Positions 25,936 through 35,439 of a stretch of 64,000 nt of DNA are shown one piece after another. Origin of the DNA: Pedobacter planticolens (GTDB lineage: Bacteria; Bacteroidota; Bacteroidia; Sphingobacteriales; Sphingobacteriaceae); the NCBI RefSeq assembly GCF_014172375.1, contig NZ_WNXD01000002.1, forward strand, positions 186,001 to 250,000, written 5' to 3'. Made by a program: the position numbers and the translations under genes. Positions within the stretch are counted from its first letter, which is position 1, and each line of letters opens with the position of its first letter. The notes beneath the pieces were generated by a model. It was given only the letters and a program-made list of their open reading frames with translations. It was not told the DNA's origin and ran no database searches.

Positions 25936-27852
25936 CTATTTTTTAAGCTGTTCGATTACCCATTGTGATTTTTCCGGCAGCCCATCTACCTTTTTTTCGA
26001 GCGAAAGTGCATATACAGCCAGACCATTACGTTTCTGTCTAAGCGACCTGCGGACTTTAGACTGCTCCTTGCGAACAAAAACCGACAGCGATCTGTCATA
26101 GAACCTGACTATCAGCACCTGAAGGACCATCCAAACAAAACTATGGCTGACCAGGTGCCTCTCGAGTTGTCCACATAGGCCATTGATATAAAAAGGAACA
26201 GTTTCAAGGTTCTCTGAAAGCAGATAATAGCTGATATCATCATGTGCTGCCCTTCCGGCAAGATGTTGACCGAACAACCTACCTTCCAACTTGTTCAGCG
26301 CAGTAAAATGGTGGGCGAATTCATTGAGCAGCGATATCTGGTCTTCAATTTCATCACCGATCTCACCCGATTCTCCTGTGAGCTGGTTTGCGAGTTCTAA
26401 GGACAAGTTTTCCACCTGCTCAATATCCTCGAACATCCAGAACCTTAATATTGTCACTGCGGTTATATCGAAACCCAATGGCCGGCATTCCACACCCAGT
26501 TGCAAAGGATAGTAGCTATAAACATTTTCGCCCATTACAATTTCTATCAGTGCATTTTTGCTCAGGCAAGATATATCCCTATCGGAAAGTGTAAATTTGC
26601 CCTTCTTTTCGCTAATTTGTTTTCCAGCAAGGATGCTTTTAAATGGTATAGGTTCCTTCGATGCTTTCGGCAGTGCATAGGCAAGGGTACCATCCGTCCA
26701 GTTTAGGATAAAAGAAAGGTCGGGAGCATTTCTTAGACCAGGGTCAGTCGATTCCGTGGTCAGTATATCCGATTTCTCCAAAAATACCATTTCATCTTCA
26801 TTGATATCTCGTGGAACAAGCAACGGAGCTTGAGCTCCCTCTATATAGATGATGGCAGACTCTATATTGGCCTGGTTATCGGTATCGCTACTAAAATAGG
26901 ACCATGCAGGATAGGTAAAGTTTACCGAGCCCGTAATGGTTATCGTAACGTCTTCTGAATAGAGCCTGTAGACTTTTGCATGCAAATTCCGCGCCTCTCC
27001 CGAGATTTTTACATCCGTCCAGCCGCACCATTGGACACCTTTGTCGCGCATAGACAGAAACACTTGCTTTTCCAACAGGATCTCGTTGGTCTTGAGCGAT
27101 GGGATTAGGCACCTGATTTGACCAACACCATGTTTGTTCAAGTGGCCAAGCAGCAACGCCTCGCCATACATATACGGCGAAATGATTTCCAGTAAGTGCG
27201 GCCTATGCTGTTCAATAAGCTTATCCATTACATCCATAAATGATTTTTCGGTATTACAAAAATACTGGCCATCATCATCAATGTAGTTCAGCTCCCGTTC
27301 GATAAGTTCTTCGGCAATAGACAGCATTCCGTTCCCATGAAGTCCAGCGATTGCGTTGATGGTACCTTGGTAAAAGTTTTTTCGGGTAATTTTCGGCCGA
27401 CTATTTCGCAGCAGTTTGCGCAAACTGACCGTTTCAATATTCTCGCACCATCCAGATGCTGTCAAGTTAGCCGAACAGTTCAGGTGCAATATGGTACCAC
27501 CTTCCAATAACACATAGCTTTCCTTGGGATGGAAATTTACCAAAGCACCATTTTTCGCCGGCAGCCTGATGCAGCGCATTTGGTAGCCCAATGTTGGCGC
27601 CATGGTCGAATCCTTTGCGAAATGGTCACAGTAAACAGTAATATGGGGTATAAGACCTTCCTTCTGGCAACGCCTCCAAAGGATATTATTATAAATGTGC
27701 TCATCGCTAAATGTTCGTGAAGGCACAAGTAACGGCATGACATAATCTTCAAAAAAATGCGGATCGAATGTAAAGGAGTAAAATACGGCTGCTAATACCC
27801 GTTTTCCATTAATGGCATCTCGTAACTGCTCTTTCAGAATATGCCTATCCAT
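25936..27852 (-). CDS. Phospholipase D-like protein
   Basis: 638 residues with two PLD-like half-sites: FHPKESYVLL followed by NCSANLTASGW (about residues 105-135), and LHAKVYRL followed by ITGSVNFT (His about 291). Each keeps HxK and the GSxN-type segment, but the Asp of HKD is not at its usual place. The C-terminal 250 residues are unrecognised. The ATG overlaps the stop of the upstream gene (TAATG). PLD-like proteins in defence operons are usually nucleases; this is inferred here. Confidence 0.7.
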   Translation of the reverse strand: MDRHILKEQLRDAINGKRVLAAVFYSFTFDPHFFEDYVMPLLVPSRTFSDEHIYNNILWRRCQKEGLIPHITVYCDHFAKDSTMAPTLGYQMRCIRLPAKNGALVNFHPKESYVLLEGGTILHLNCSANLTASGWCENIETVSLRKLLRNSRPKITRKNFYQGTINAIAGLHGNGMLSIAEELIERELNYIDDDGQYFCNTEKSFMDVMDKLIEQHRPHLLEIISPYMYGEALLLGHLNKHGVGQIRCLIPSLKTNEILLEKQVFLSMRDKGVQWCGWTDVKISGEARNLHAKVYRLYSEDVTITITGSVNFTYPAWSYFSSDTDNQANIESAIIYIEGAQAPLLVPRDINEDEMVFLEKSDILTTESTDPGLRNAPDLSFILNWTDGTLAYALPKASKEPIPFKSILAGKQISEKKGKFTLSDRDISCLSKNALIEIVMGENVYSYYPLQLGVECRPLGFDITAVTILRFWMFEDIEQVENLSLELANQLTGESGEIGDEIEDQISLLNEFAHHFTALNKLEGRLFGQHLAGRAAHDDISYYLLSENLETVPFYINGLCGQLERHLVSHSFVWMVLQVLIVRFYDRSLSVFVRKEQSKVRRSLRQKRNGLAVYALSLEKKVDGLPEKSQWVIEQLKK

Positions 27853-28991
27853 TAGTTCAATTGTTTAAAAAGATTGAACCATGTGTTGATAAAATATGTA
27901 TAATCATGGTTCCGCATAGGATCATAATCACTTGAGAAAAACGCGCCCTCAAAATGGTTCACCTCTAGCCCAGCAGCATTGAAGCGCATCCAGGGCTCTG
28001 ATCTTCGTCGTGCACACACTGTTTCGTTGACTAGCACTAATCCCCTGACAGTTTCAAGATTATCCCTACCAAGTAGCCTGCCAATTTCTGGTGATAGATA
28101 GGAGTTTTCGTGTCCTTCAAATGTAGCAGCCCATGCACCGATAAACTCATCCGATGCAAGCTCCCCGTCGGTCCAAGAGGATTTGCACTGGAGATACCTG
28201 AATATCCTGTTGAGCGGAGATAATATGCGCTCTGTATTTTTGATTCTAAAAAGTACCTGAGCCAATTTCCGATCGATTGCTTTGTCAATAATAAAATCAA
28301 GGCGTTCATAGAACTCCATTTCCACAAGTTCAGGGAAACTTTTAACCATATCTAATAATTGGCCATGACAGGTATCAGTAAGCAAATGGTCGATATAACA
28401 ATCCCGTTCATCCGCTGAAGAGATTGATAAGGGAGTTGCGAGGGCACCGACATCAGACTTTTTGACCTTAATAGAAGTTCCTCGCTTTTTCGCGAGCTGC
28501 GACACCAGCTGTTCAAGAAGGGGATTATACTTTAGTTTTTGGAGCTGCACCTGTTGAAAGCGAGCATCATTTGCAAGGCCCATATCATTAAATGGTCTAC
28601 TGTACTTGCCCCAGATACCATAGCTCCTCTGATTGGACAGCAATTGGTTGGACACGGAGATTTCTACATGATCCCTGCTATCATCCATCATCTTTCTTGC
28701 ACGATCAATACCATTAAAACCTTCTTCCCCGGCAAATTTCTGGAGCCTGGCATAGGCCATCAACTGTTCCAAACAAAGAAAAAAAGCTGGATAATCCCTA
28801 TCTGTAATATCAAACTCGCCTTTGCAGGCATTGGCCAAACCAATGATATGGAAATCACGGAGACTGGATGAAACAGTAGAAAGTTCTGGTATAAGGTGTC
28901 TACCGGCACCTTGCCAGGCCACCTGAAATCCAAGGGGATCTCGGGAACCTTTGACCATATAGTTAGGGTCTTGGAGCGTTAAAAAATACAT
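27852..28991 (-). CDS. Unrecognised protein, first gene of the PLD-helicase cassette
   Basis: 379 residues, soluble. No family recognised. It has conserved-looking patches (SRDPLGFQ, GIWGKYSRPF) and mostly helical composition. Its role is comparable in position to DUF6361-type proteins that accompany PLD and SNF2 genes elsewhere, but I cannot show homology. Overlap with the PLD gene makes it part of the same operon. It starts 20 bp from the end of hsdR. Confidence 0.6.
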   Translation of the reverse strand: MYFLTLQDPNYMVKGSRDPLGFQVAWQGAGRHLIPELSTVSSSLRDFHIIGLANACKGEFDITDRDYPAFFLCLEQLMAYARLQKFAGEEGFNGIDRARKMMDDSRDHVEISVSNQLLSNQRSYGIWGKYSRPFNDMGLANDARFQQVQLQKLKYNPLLEQLVSQLAKKRGTSIKVKKSDVGALATPLSISSADERDCYIDHLLTDTCHGQLLDMVKSFPELVEMEFYERLDFIIDKAIDRKLAQVLFRIKNTERILSPLNRIFRYLQCKSSWTDGELASDEFIGAWAATFEGHENSYLSPEIGRLLGRDNLETVRGLVLVNETVCARRRSEPWMRFNAAGLEVNHFEGAFFSSDYDPMRNHDYTYFINTWFNLFKQLN

Positions 28992-29011
28992 AGCAGTTTA
29001 AAAATCAATTG

Positions 29012-31885
29012 TTAACCGGCTACACCGTTCATAAAGGTATCCACGAAATCCTTGATCCGAAGCAGAATCCTGTCTCCGAGCTTCCTGCGCTGCAGCAGAC
29101 TGGGCTTTTCCCCATCGATCAGCTCGATCACCTCATCTCTTAGCGGTTCATGCTCGGCAAAAAGATAGTTTTCGATCAATCTTTCAGTCTTTTCGGCAGA
29201 AAGGTTCTCCTCTTGCACTAATCGTGAAAACTCTTTTTTCTGCTCGATGCCCCAGAAATTTTCGAATTCGCTGGCGATATCGTCCGCATCGGTGATATTG
29301 GGCATGTTCTCGACTATGAACCGGTCGATCAGTTCGCGCTTGCTGCGCAGAGAAACTTCTGTACTCAACAAATTGGCGATCTCTTCCTCGATCGACTTGC
29401 GGTCGGCGCCATTATTCTTTGTCTTGAGCTTGATGAGCAGCTGCAGGATATAGGTCACGTTGATCGTATCACGCCTGATAAGTTCCAGCTCAAAATCGAT
29501 ATCGTTCAATATCGAGGTCTTTTCTCCAGGATCCCTGTCACCAATCTTTTCCTTGATGTCCAGGTACTTGCTGGTATAATCGGCAAACAACTGTTCATCG
29601 ATATCTAGGTCCTTCCAGTCAAACTCGTTATAGTGGCCCATTTTTTTCTGCAAACGGATCAGCGCCCTAAAGGCCAGCACAAAGCTCAGGTCCTCTTCTT
29701 CAGATTTCAGTCCATCGACATCCGATACCGTCGGCACGATCTCCAGCAACCTTTTTACCCCGGCATTGAACTTTTCGACATAGTCTACATAGGGCTCCAC
29801 GATGATCTCATCGATCGCATCCTTGTTGGAAAAAAGCGTGATCGCCTCATCGGTCCTATCCTTCAAATTCCTGAAGCAGACGATATTTCCCTGGGTCTTG
29901 TTCTTATCAAACGTTCGATTGGTCCGGCTAAAGGCCTGGATGAGTCCATGGTAGCGCAGGTTTTTGTCCACGTACAGCGTATTGACATACTTGCTATCAA
30001 AACCGGTCAGAAACATATTGGCCACCAATAGGATATCCACTTCATTGTATTTCGCCCTTTTGGCGACATCATTATAGTAGTTATAAAAACTTAACGAGTC
30101 CTTGGTACTATGCGAGGTACCGAACAGCTGGTTGAAGTCTTCGATGTACTCATCCAACAGTTCACGGCGGTGAGGCCGGATGGCTTCGCTACCGCTATCA
30201 CCACTTTCTCCAGGCACAAATCCCATCTCCTCTTCGTTGGCCACAAAACTAAAGATCGTCGCCACTTTCAGGTTGTGCTCATCCGCTTTGCCTTTCCTTC
30301 GGAACAGTTCATAGTACTGGATCGCAGAATCAATATCCTGTACGCACATCATTGCGCAAAAGGCGCCATTCTGGGTTTTCTGGGAATGGTACTGCAGGAT
30401 ATAATCCACGATCGCCTCCTTTCGCTCTGGTGCCTCGAATACTTCGGCCTCGTTGATATCGGCGATCTTCAGATCAATGATATGCTCTTTTTTCTTAAAG
30501 GTCTGCACGTACTCTACCGAAAAGCGCAGCACGTTCTCATCGCGTATCGCATCGGTGATCACGTACTTGTGCAGACACTTGCCAAAAAGGCTGGAGGTCG
30601 TTTTCTCCCCGTCCGCGTTTTCGGCAAGGATGGGCGTTCCGGTAAAGCCGAACAGCTGGATATTACTGAAATAGGAAACAATATTCTTATGGGTATCGCC
30701 GAACTGCGAACGGTGGCACTCATCAAAGATGAATACCATGCGCTGGTGCTGGATCTTGGCCATCCTTGCGATGCTGCGCCCGGTGATCGCATTGTTCAGT
30801 TTCTGGATCGTGGTCACGATAATCGATACCGAAGGATCATTGAGCTTTCGGATCAGGTCATCAGTGGTATCGGCCGCGCTTACACAGCCCTTGCTGAACT
30901 TGTCGTATTCCTGGTTGGTCTGGTAGTCAAGGTCTTTTCGGTCCACCACAAATACCACCTTTTTGATCGCTGGAATCCTAGAAAGTACCTGGCTGGCCTT
31001 AAAACTGGTTAGCGTCTTTCCGCTTCCGGTGGTGTGCCAGATGTAGCCGTTCTTTTCTACATCGTAACCATTGAGCACGGTGTTCTCGGTCACCTTTTTG
31101 ATGATGTTCTCCACCGCATAGTACTGGTAGGGCCGCAGCACCATCAGTTTTTTTTCGGTCTCATTGAGCACGATGTACTTGCAGATCATCTTGCTCACAT
31201 GGCAAGGCTCTAAAAAGGTATCGGTGAACTCGGTCAGCAGGTTATTGAGCTGCTTGTTAGATTCATCCGTCCAGTGAAAAGTCTGCAGGTATTCCTGGCG
31301 GTGGATCCCGAAATTGGAAAAATATTTCGTGTTCACCCCGTTACTGATCACAAAGAGCTGCACGTACTGGAACAGCCCCTGGCCTGCGCCAAAGCTGTGC
31401 TTCTGGTAACGGTTGATCTGGTTGAAGGCCTCCTTCATCTCTAGGCCCCGACGTTTAAGCTCGATCTGAACCAAAGGCAGCCCGTTGACAAGCAAGGTCA
31501 CATCGTAGCGGTTGCGGTATTTTCCTTCTTGGCTGAGCTGGTTGGTGAGCTGGTACTGGTTCTGGCACCAGTGTTCCACGTTCAAGAACTCGAAATAGAG
31601 GTTATCACCGTTATCGCGAACGATATGCTGGCGCTCGCGCAGCAGCTTGGCCTTTTCAAAGACCGAGCCCTTGTTGAGTATATTAAGTACCTTATCGAAT
31701 TCAACAGTGGACAGCAAAATGCCGTTGTGTTTTTCCAGCTGGGATTTCAGGTTGCCCAGCAGCGCCTTTTCATCGGCAATGGAAATATAGTGATAGCCCA
31801 GTTTTCCCAGCTGTAAAACCAGCTGTTCTTCTAGGATCTGTTCTGACTGTTTGGACATATAATTATTTGGTGATTGCGTTGCCAT
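29012..31885 (-). CDS. hsdR: Type I restriction endonuclease subunit R
   Basis: 957 residues. HsdR_N nuclease region with RYDVTLLVNGLPLVQIELK (D...ExK), translocase core with TTGSGKT (about 283-290) and the DECH box (about 385-388), then FTGTPI, FDSKYVN and the QAFSRTNR motif. It should cut DNA at a distance after ATP-driven translocation when sites recognised by HsdS are unmethylated. It lies downstream of the recombinase and hsdS/hsdM on the same strand. Base composition is more GC-rich than the hsdS variable parts. Confidence 0.95.
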   Translation of the reverse strand: MATQSPNNYMSKQSEQILEEQLVLQLGKLGYHYISIADEKALLGNLKSQLEKHNGILLSTVEFDKVLNILNKGSVFEKAKLLRERQHIVRDNGDNLYFEFLNVEHWCQNQYQLTNQLSQEGKYRNRYDVTLLVNGLPLVQIELKRRGLEMKEAFNQINRYQKHSFGAGQGLFQYVQLFVISNGVNTKYFSNFGIHRQEYLQTFHWTDESNKQLNNLLTEFTDTFLEPCHVSKMICKYIVLNETEKKLMVLRPYQYYAVENIIKKVTENTVLNGYDVEKNGYIWHTTGSGKTLTSFKASQVLSRIPAIKKVVFVVDRKDLDYQTNQEYDKFSKGCVSAADTTDDLIRKLNDPSVSIIVTTIQKLNNAITGRSIARMAKIQHQRMVFIFDECHRSQFGDTHKNIVSYFSNIQLFGFTGTPILAENADGEKTTSSLFGKCLHKYVITDAIRDENVLRFSVEYVQTFKKKEHIIDLKIADINEAEVFEAPERKEAIVDYILQYHSQKTQNGAFCAMMCVQDIDSAIQYYELFRRKGKADEHNLKVATIFSFVANEEEMGFVPGESGDSGSEAIRPHRRELLDEYIEDFNQLFGTSHSTKDSLSFYNYYNDVAKRAKYNEVDILLVANMFLTGFDSKYVNTLYVDKNLRYHGLIQAFSRTNRTFDKNKTQGNIVCFRNLKDRTDEAITLFSNKDAIDEIIVEPYVDYVEKFNAGVKRLLEIVPTVSDVDGLKSEEEDLSFVLAFRALIRLQKKMGHYNEFDWKDLDIDEQLFADYTSKYLDIKEKIGDRDPGEKTSILNDIDFELELIRRDTINVTYILQLLIKLKTKNNGADRKSIEEEIANLLSTEVSLRSKRELIDRFIVENMPNITDADDIASEFENFWGIEQKKEFSRLVQEENLSAEKTERLIENYLFAEHEPLRDEVIELIDGEKPSLLQRRKLGDRILLRIKDFVDTFMNGVAG

Positions 31886-31959
31886 GAAAGTAACAATAGT
31901 AATCGGTTAATAAAAACGGGTTGGTTAAATAAGCGGGAAATGTAAAAAATAGGAACATC

Positions 31960-32886
31960 CTATCTCAACGCCCGGAACATCTGGTCGATGCACTTTTTCT
32001 TCTGCTCGTGGTTAGGATGCACATATAGGTTCAGCGTGGTGGTAATATTCGAATGCCCCAGAAGCACGCTCACGGTCTTATAATCGCACCTGCTTTCGAT
32101 GCACCGCGTCGCAAAACTGTGGCGCAGCCCGTGGAACTTCAGCCTTGGCATCTTCAGCTCTTCCATCATTTTCATGTAGTAGCTCCGGTAGGTACGCGGC
32201 TCGGTCGGTCTGGCCTCGTTGGTCAGCACAAAAAACGAGCTGTTCACGATCTTTTTCATCGGCTTGAGCATCCGAAGCAGATCCTTTCCCATTGGGATAT
32301 CCCTGATGGAATTCTTGGTCTTTGGCGTATCGATCACCAGTTCGGTCCGCCGCTCCCCTTCGTCCACCACATAGATCCGCTGGATCGTCCGGCGCACCCT
32401 TATCACCCCCTGCTCGGTATCCACGTCCTCCCATTTCAGCGCACAGACCTCCCCGATCCGCATCCCAGCGCTCAGGCACATGAAGATCCCCAGATTGCGG
32501 AAGGTAAAATTGGCTTCGACATACCCCATTACTTTTTTCTGATCGGAACGGTTCAGCACCGCCACTTCGCTCTTTTCCCTATCGGTGGGATAAAGGATAT
32601 CAAAGGGCACATAGTCCAGCCACTTTCTCTTACCTGCAAACTTGAGCACCATGTTCAGCACGATCAGGATATCCTTGACCGACTTCTGGCCCAGTCCAGC
32701 GGCCAGTTTCTGGTGCACAAAGGCCTGCACATCGATCTCATTGAGCTCGGACCGATCGCCAAAGGCGGGGATGAGATGGTTTTCGATCAGCAGCGCATAG
32801 GCTGAAAAGCTAGAGGATTTGATGTACTGTTTTTTGTCGGTCTTCCACAATTGGATGATCTCGGAGATTGTTTTGTTCTTGTCCAT
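31960..32886 (-). CDS. Tyrosine recombinase associated with hsdS inversion
   Basis: 308 residues with the phage-integrase catalytic set: Arg in AGMRIGE (about 141), HGLRH (about 250-253), GHSN, and Tyr in LNLYVHP (about 285). An N-terminal SAM-like core-binding domain precedes it. It sits directly between hsdR and the two opposed hsdS sequences, which is the arrangement of dedicated hsdS-inverting recombinases in Bacteroidota. It is more likely the inversion enzyme than the ICE integrase. Confidence 0.88.
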   Translation of the reverse strand: MDKNKTISEIIQLWKTDKKQYIKSSSFSAYALLIENHLIPAFGDRSELNEIDVQAFVHQKLAAGLGQKSVKDILIVLNMVLKFAGKRKWLDYVPFDILYPTDREKSEVAVLNRSDQKKVMGYVEANFTFRNLGIFMCLSAGMRIGEVCALKWEDVDTEQGVIRVRRTIQRIYVVDEGERRTELVIDTPKTKNSIRDIPMGKDLLRMLKPMKKIVNSSFFVLTNEARPTEPRTYRSYYMKMMEELKMPRLKFHGLRHSFATRCIESRCDYKTVSVLLGHSNITTTLNLYVHPNHEQKKKCIDQMFRALR

Positions 32887-32940
32887 AATCTGTTAAGGGT
32901 TAAAACCCGAAAGTTAAGAACAATGCAATTCCCACATCCT

Positions 32941-32962
32941 CAATGTTCCGAATTTGAGATTT
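32941..32962 (+). repeat. hsdS inversion repeat IR1, left copy
   Basis: 22 bp beginning CAATGTTCCGAATTTG; an exact inverted copy is at 35349-35370. It encodes the NVPNLRF start of the HsdS conserved region, and recombination between the copies would exchange the whole hsdS body. Confidence 0.9.
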
Positions 32963-34138
32963 ACGGGCTTTAGTTCAGATTGGAGCAAACTAAGTTTAGA
33001 AGAAATCGGCGAGTTTAAAAATGGTATTAATAAGTCAAGTGATGACTTTGGCCATGGAGTGCCCTTTATAAACTTAATGGACGTGTTCGGAAAACCAACT
33101 ATTTATTTTGGGAAGCATTTTGGGTTAGTAAATGCAAACAAAAAGGAAATTGACGCATATGAATTGAGAAAAGGTGATGTATTATTCATTAGATCTTCGG
33201 TGAAAAAATCAGGTGTTGGAGAAACCTCTGTTATTATGGAAGATTTGCCAAAAACAGTCTATAGTGGCTTTTTAATAAGATTTAGAGATACAAAAATTAA
33301 AATTGACCTCAATTATAAGAAATATTGTTTTTGCAATCCAAAATTTCGGAATGACCTGATTTCATTAAGTTCTACAAGTGCGAATACTAATATAAATCAA
33401 GAATCTCTGAACTCTTTAAATATATACCTTCCTCAGGATGCGGAGCAGGCAAAAATTTCTCATTTTCTATCCCTTATCGATATAAGAATCGACACCCAAA
33501 GCAAAATAATTAAGAAGTTAGAATCCTCAATCATAAAGCTAGGTGAAATGCTCTTTGACCAAAAAATTAGATTTCCTAGAATAAATGGACACTGGAAAGA
33601 GACAACTTTAAACCAAGAATGTGTGATTAATCCGAAATCACCACCTTTAGAAGAAGAGTTTGGATATATAGACCTTGAATCAGTAGCAAAGGGTGTTCTT
33701 CAAAAAAAACAATTCCTTAAAAAGATTGAAGCTCCGAGTAGAGCAGCAAGAGTTCTACAAAATTTAGATATTATTTTTCAATGTGTTAGGCCCTATCAGA
33801 TGAATAACTTAATCTATATTTCTGAAGATAATCGACAGTGGGTTGCTTCAACAGGGTATGCTCAGATAAGAGCGAATGGTAGCACCACCTTTATGTATTA
33901 TTTATTAAACCAGCCAAAATTCAACAAACAAGTTATGATTCGCTGCACTGGAACAAGTTATCCAGCAATATCAGCAAATGATCTTGGTAAAATAAATATT
34001 AAAGTATGTTCAAAATTAGAGCAAGAAAAAATCGGTCAGACACTGTTCTTGATGGATCAAAAACTAAGAACTGAAAAATTAATTTTGGAAAAATATAACT
34101 CACAGAAAAAATATTTTCTAACCAATTTGTTTATATAA
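32954..34138 (+). pseudogene. hsdS: Silent inverted hsdS cassette
   Basis: The frame encodes an HsdS-type subunit (two target-recognition domains, TRD, and LxxIDxRIxTQSKIIKKLE conserved helices), 394 residues from the TTG at 32954; the frame stays open to 32918 with no ATG. It lacks the N-terminal leader of the expressed copy, so it is probably not translated in this orientation. Its 3' end overlaps the convergent expressed hsdS by 8 bp. Variable parts are strongly AT-rich and differ from those of the other copy, while the conserved helices are shared. Read as a donor cassette for inversion, not as decay. Confidence 0.75.
33494..33516 (+). repeat. hsdS inversion repeat IR2, left copy
   Basis: 23 bp beginning ACCCAAAGCAAAATAATT; an exact inverted copy is at 34783-34805. 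It lies in the conserved central helix between the two target-recognition domains, so recombination here would exchange only TRD2. Confidence 0.9.
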
Positions 34139-35408
34139 ATAAATTTCTAATTAAAAACTCTTTCTGGCTACTATACATTGCCAGAGTTTTTTTTTCAACC
34201 TCAATCTTATCGTTAATTAAAGTGAGAAATTTAGCAATCAATTCTTGCTCATTAATTTCGGGAAGAACGATGGGCATTTCAAAGAAATCATGACTTGAAA
34301 AGCCCATTCTATCTGATCTCGCGCCAAAATTAGCGATTTCAGCCATATGCCGATGCCATATTTCGGTTTTAAAAAACTGTTCAATAAAATCTACATTTTC
34401 GTTAAAAAATCTGAAGACCGTATATAATGGAGACATGATACCTGTACCGATTTTATTTCTTGATATTGGACCGACCGGTGCTTCTTTTGATATTCTGGGG
34501 TTATAAACAAAGTCATTGCGTTCAACAATGTAATATCCGCTTATGTTATTCTTATTTGCTATGTCACGCTCAAAAAAATCTCGTTGATTGACTATGCCCT
34601 GTACTGCAGAATTAGTAAATACAGATGTAATTTTTGAATCCTTATTTTTAAAAATGCATTTCTGTGAAAGATCTTTCAATTTTTCAGTTCTCCACTGCTG
34701 AACATCAATTCCTTTTATACTTTTAAATCGATATGTTCTTGAAAATATACTATCGCGGAGCAGTCGCATTTGAGATTCTAAATTCTTAATTATTTTGCTT
34801 TGGGTTTCTATGCGCTCATCAATTAAAGATATAAAAGATGCAATTTTATTCTGCTCATTGATTTGTGGAAAAGAGATCATAAATTTGGAAATTTCGCTCA
34901 CAGTCAATTGAGGTTGCGCACTTCCAAAAGATACCATCGATATTATGTTCTGTAATTGTTTTGAATTAAAATATTTATATAAATATTCTGATTGCACTTT
35001 ATTTTGACCACATCTTATCAAAACCATTCCAGAATTTATCCGCAAATTCTCAAATGGAATTGATGCGTCATAATAACAAACATGGCCAATCGATCCACGA
35101 GTGGTTAATACAAGGTCTGATCTCATTAACTTTCCTTTCCGCAATGATTCATCTTTTTGTTTTGTGATGAAACTTTTTTCAGAAAATGAAAAACCGAGTT
35201 TTGTTACGTTCTTTGCATTCAAAAACAAGCAATAACCTTCATCTGAAAAATCACCTCCATTAGGGTAATTTTTACCCCTATCTCCATCAATAATTTTAAT
35301 ATCCAGATTTTCTAATCTATCTAACTCCCATTCGCCGTCAAACCCGTGAAATCTCAAATTCGGAACATTGCTTTTATTTTTTCTCGTTTCTTCCATTGCA
35401 GTATTCAA
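34131..35408 (-). CDS. hsdS: Type I restriction specificity subunit S, expressed copy
   Basis: 425 residues with the start MNTAMEETRKNKSNVPNLRF, two target-recognition domains and two conserved helices (IDERIETQSKIIKNLE at the centre; a similar one near the C-terminus). It is downstream of hsdM with a 31-bp gap and thus expressed in the hsdMS order. It sets the target DNA sequence for both methylation and restriction. TRD DNA is AT-rich relative to hsdM. Contains the inverted copies of IR1 and IR2. Confidence 0.92.
   Translation of the reverse strand: MNTAMEETRKNKSNVPNLRFHGFDGEWELDRLENLDIKIIDGDRGKNYPNGGDFSDEGYCLFLNAKNVTKLGFSFSEKSFITKQKDESLRKGKLMRSDLVLTTRGSIGHVCYYDASIPFENLRINSGMVLIRCGQNKVQSEYLYKYFNSKQLQNIISMVSFGSAQPQLTVSEISKFMISFPQINEQNKIASFISLIDERIETQSKIIKNLESQMRLLRDSIFSRTYRFKSIKGIDVQQWRTEKLKDLSQKCIFKNKDSKITSVFTNSAVQGIVNQRDFFERDIANKNNISGYYIVERNDFVYNPRISKEAPVGPISRNKIGTGIMSPLYTVFRFFNENVDFIEQFFKTEIWHRHMAEIANFGARSDRMGFSSHDFFEMPIVLPEINEQELIAKFLTLINDKIEVEKKTLAMYSSQKEFLIRNLFI
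34783..34805 (-). repeat. hsdS inversion repeat IR2, right copy
   Basis: Exact reverse complement of 33494-33516, inside the central conserved helix of the expressed hsdS. Confidence 0.9.
35349..35370 (-). repeat. hsdS inversion repeat IR1, right copy
   Basis: Exact reverse complement of 32941-32962, at the 5' end of the expressed hsdS just after the leader codons. Confidence 0.9.
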
Positions 35409-35439
35409 TATCTCTTTAGATTACATTAAGGATTTCCAA

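Noticed and set aside
22935-28991. Complete DISARM system
   Set aside because: No drmA, drmB or methyltransferase gene in the operon; only the helicase and PLD parts are similar in kind.
30110-31012. 300-residue frame opposite hsdR
   Set aside because: It lies fully inside the strongly supported hsdR; no domain is seen. The same applies to frames opposite the recombinase (32053-32805) and other antisense frames.
31960-32886. ICE integrase
   Set aside because: Its position between hsdR and inverted hsdS copies fits an S-subunit invertase better, and it is far from the att site.
32954-34138. Second functional hsdS from a TTG start
   Set aside because: The frame lacks ATG and the normal N-terminal leader; inverted repeats explain it as a silent cassette.
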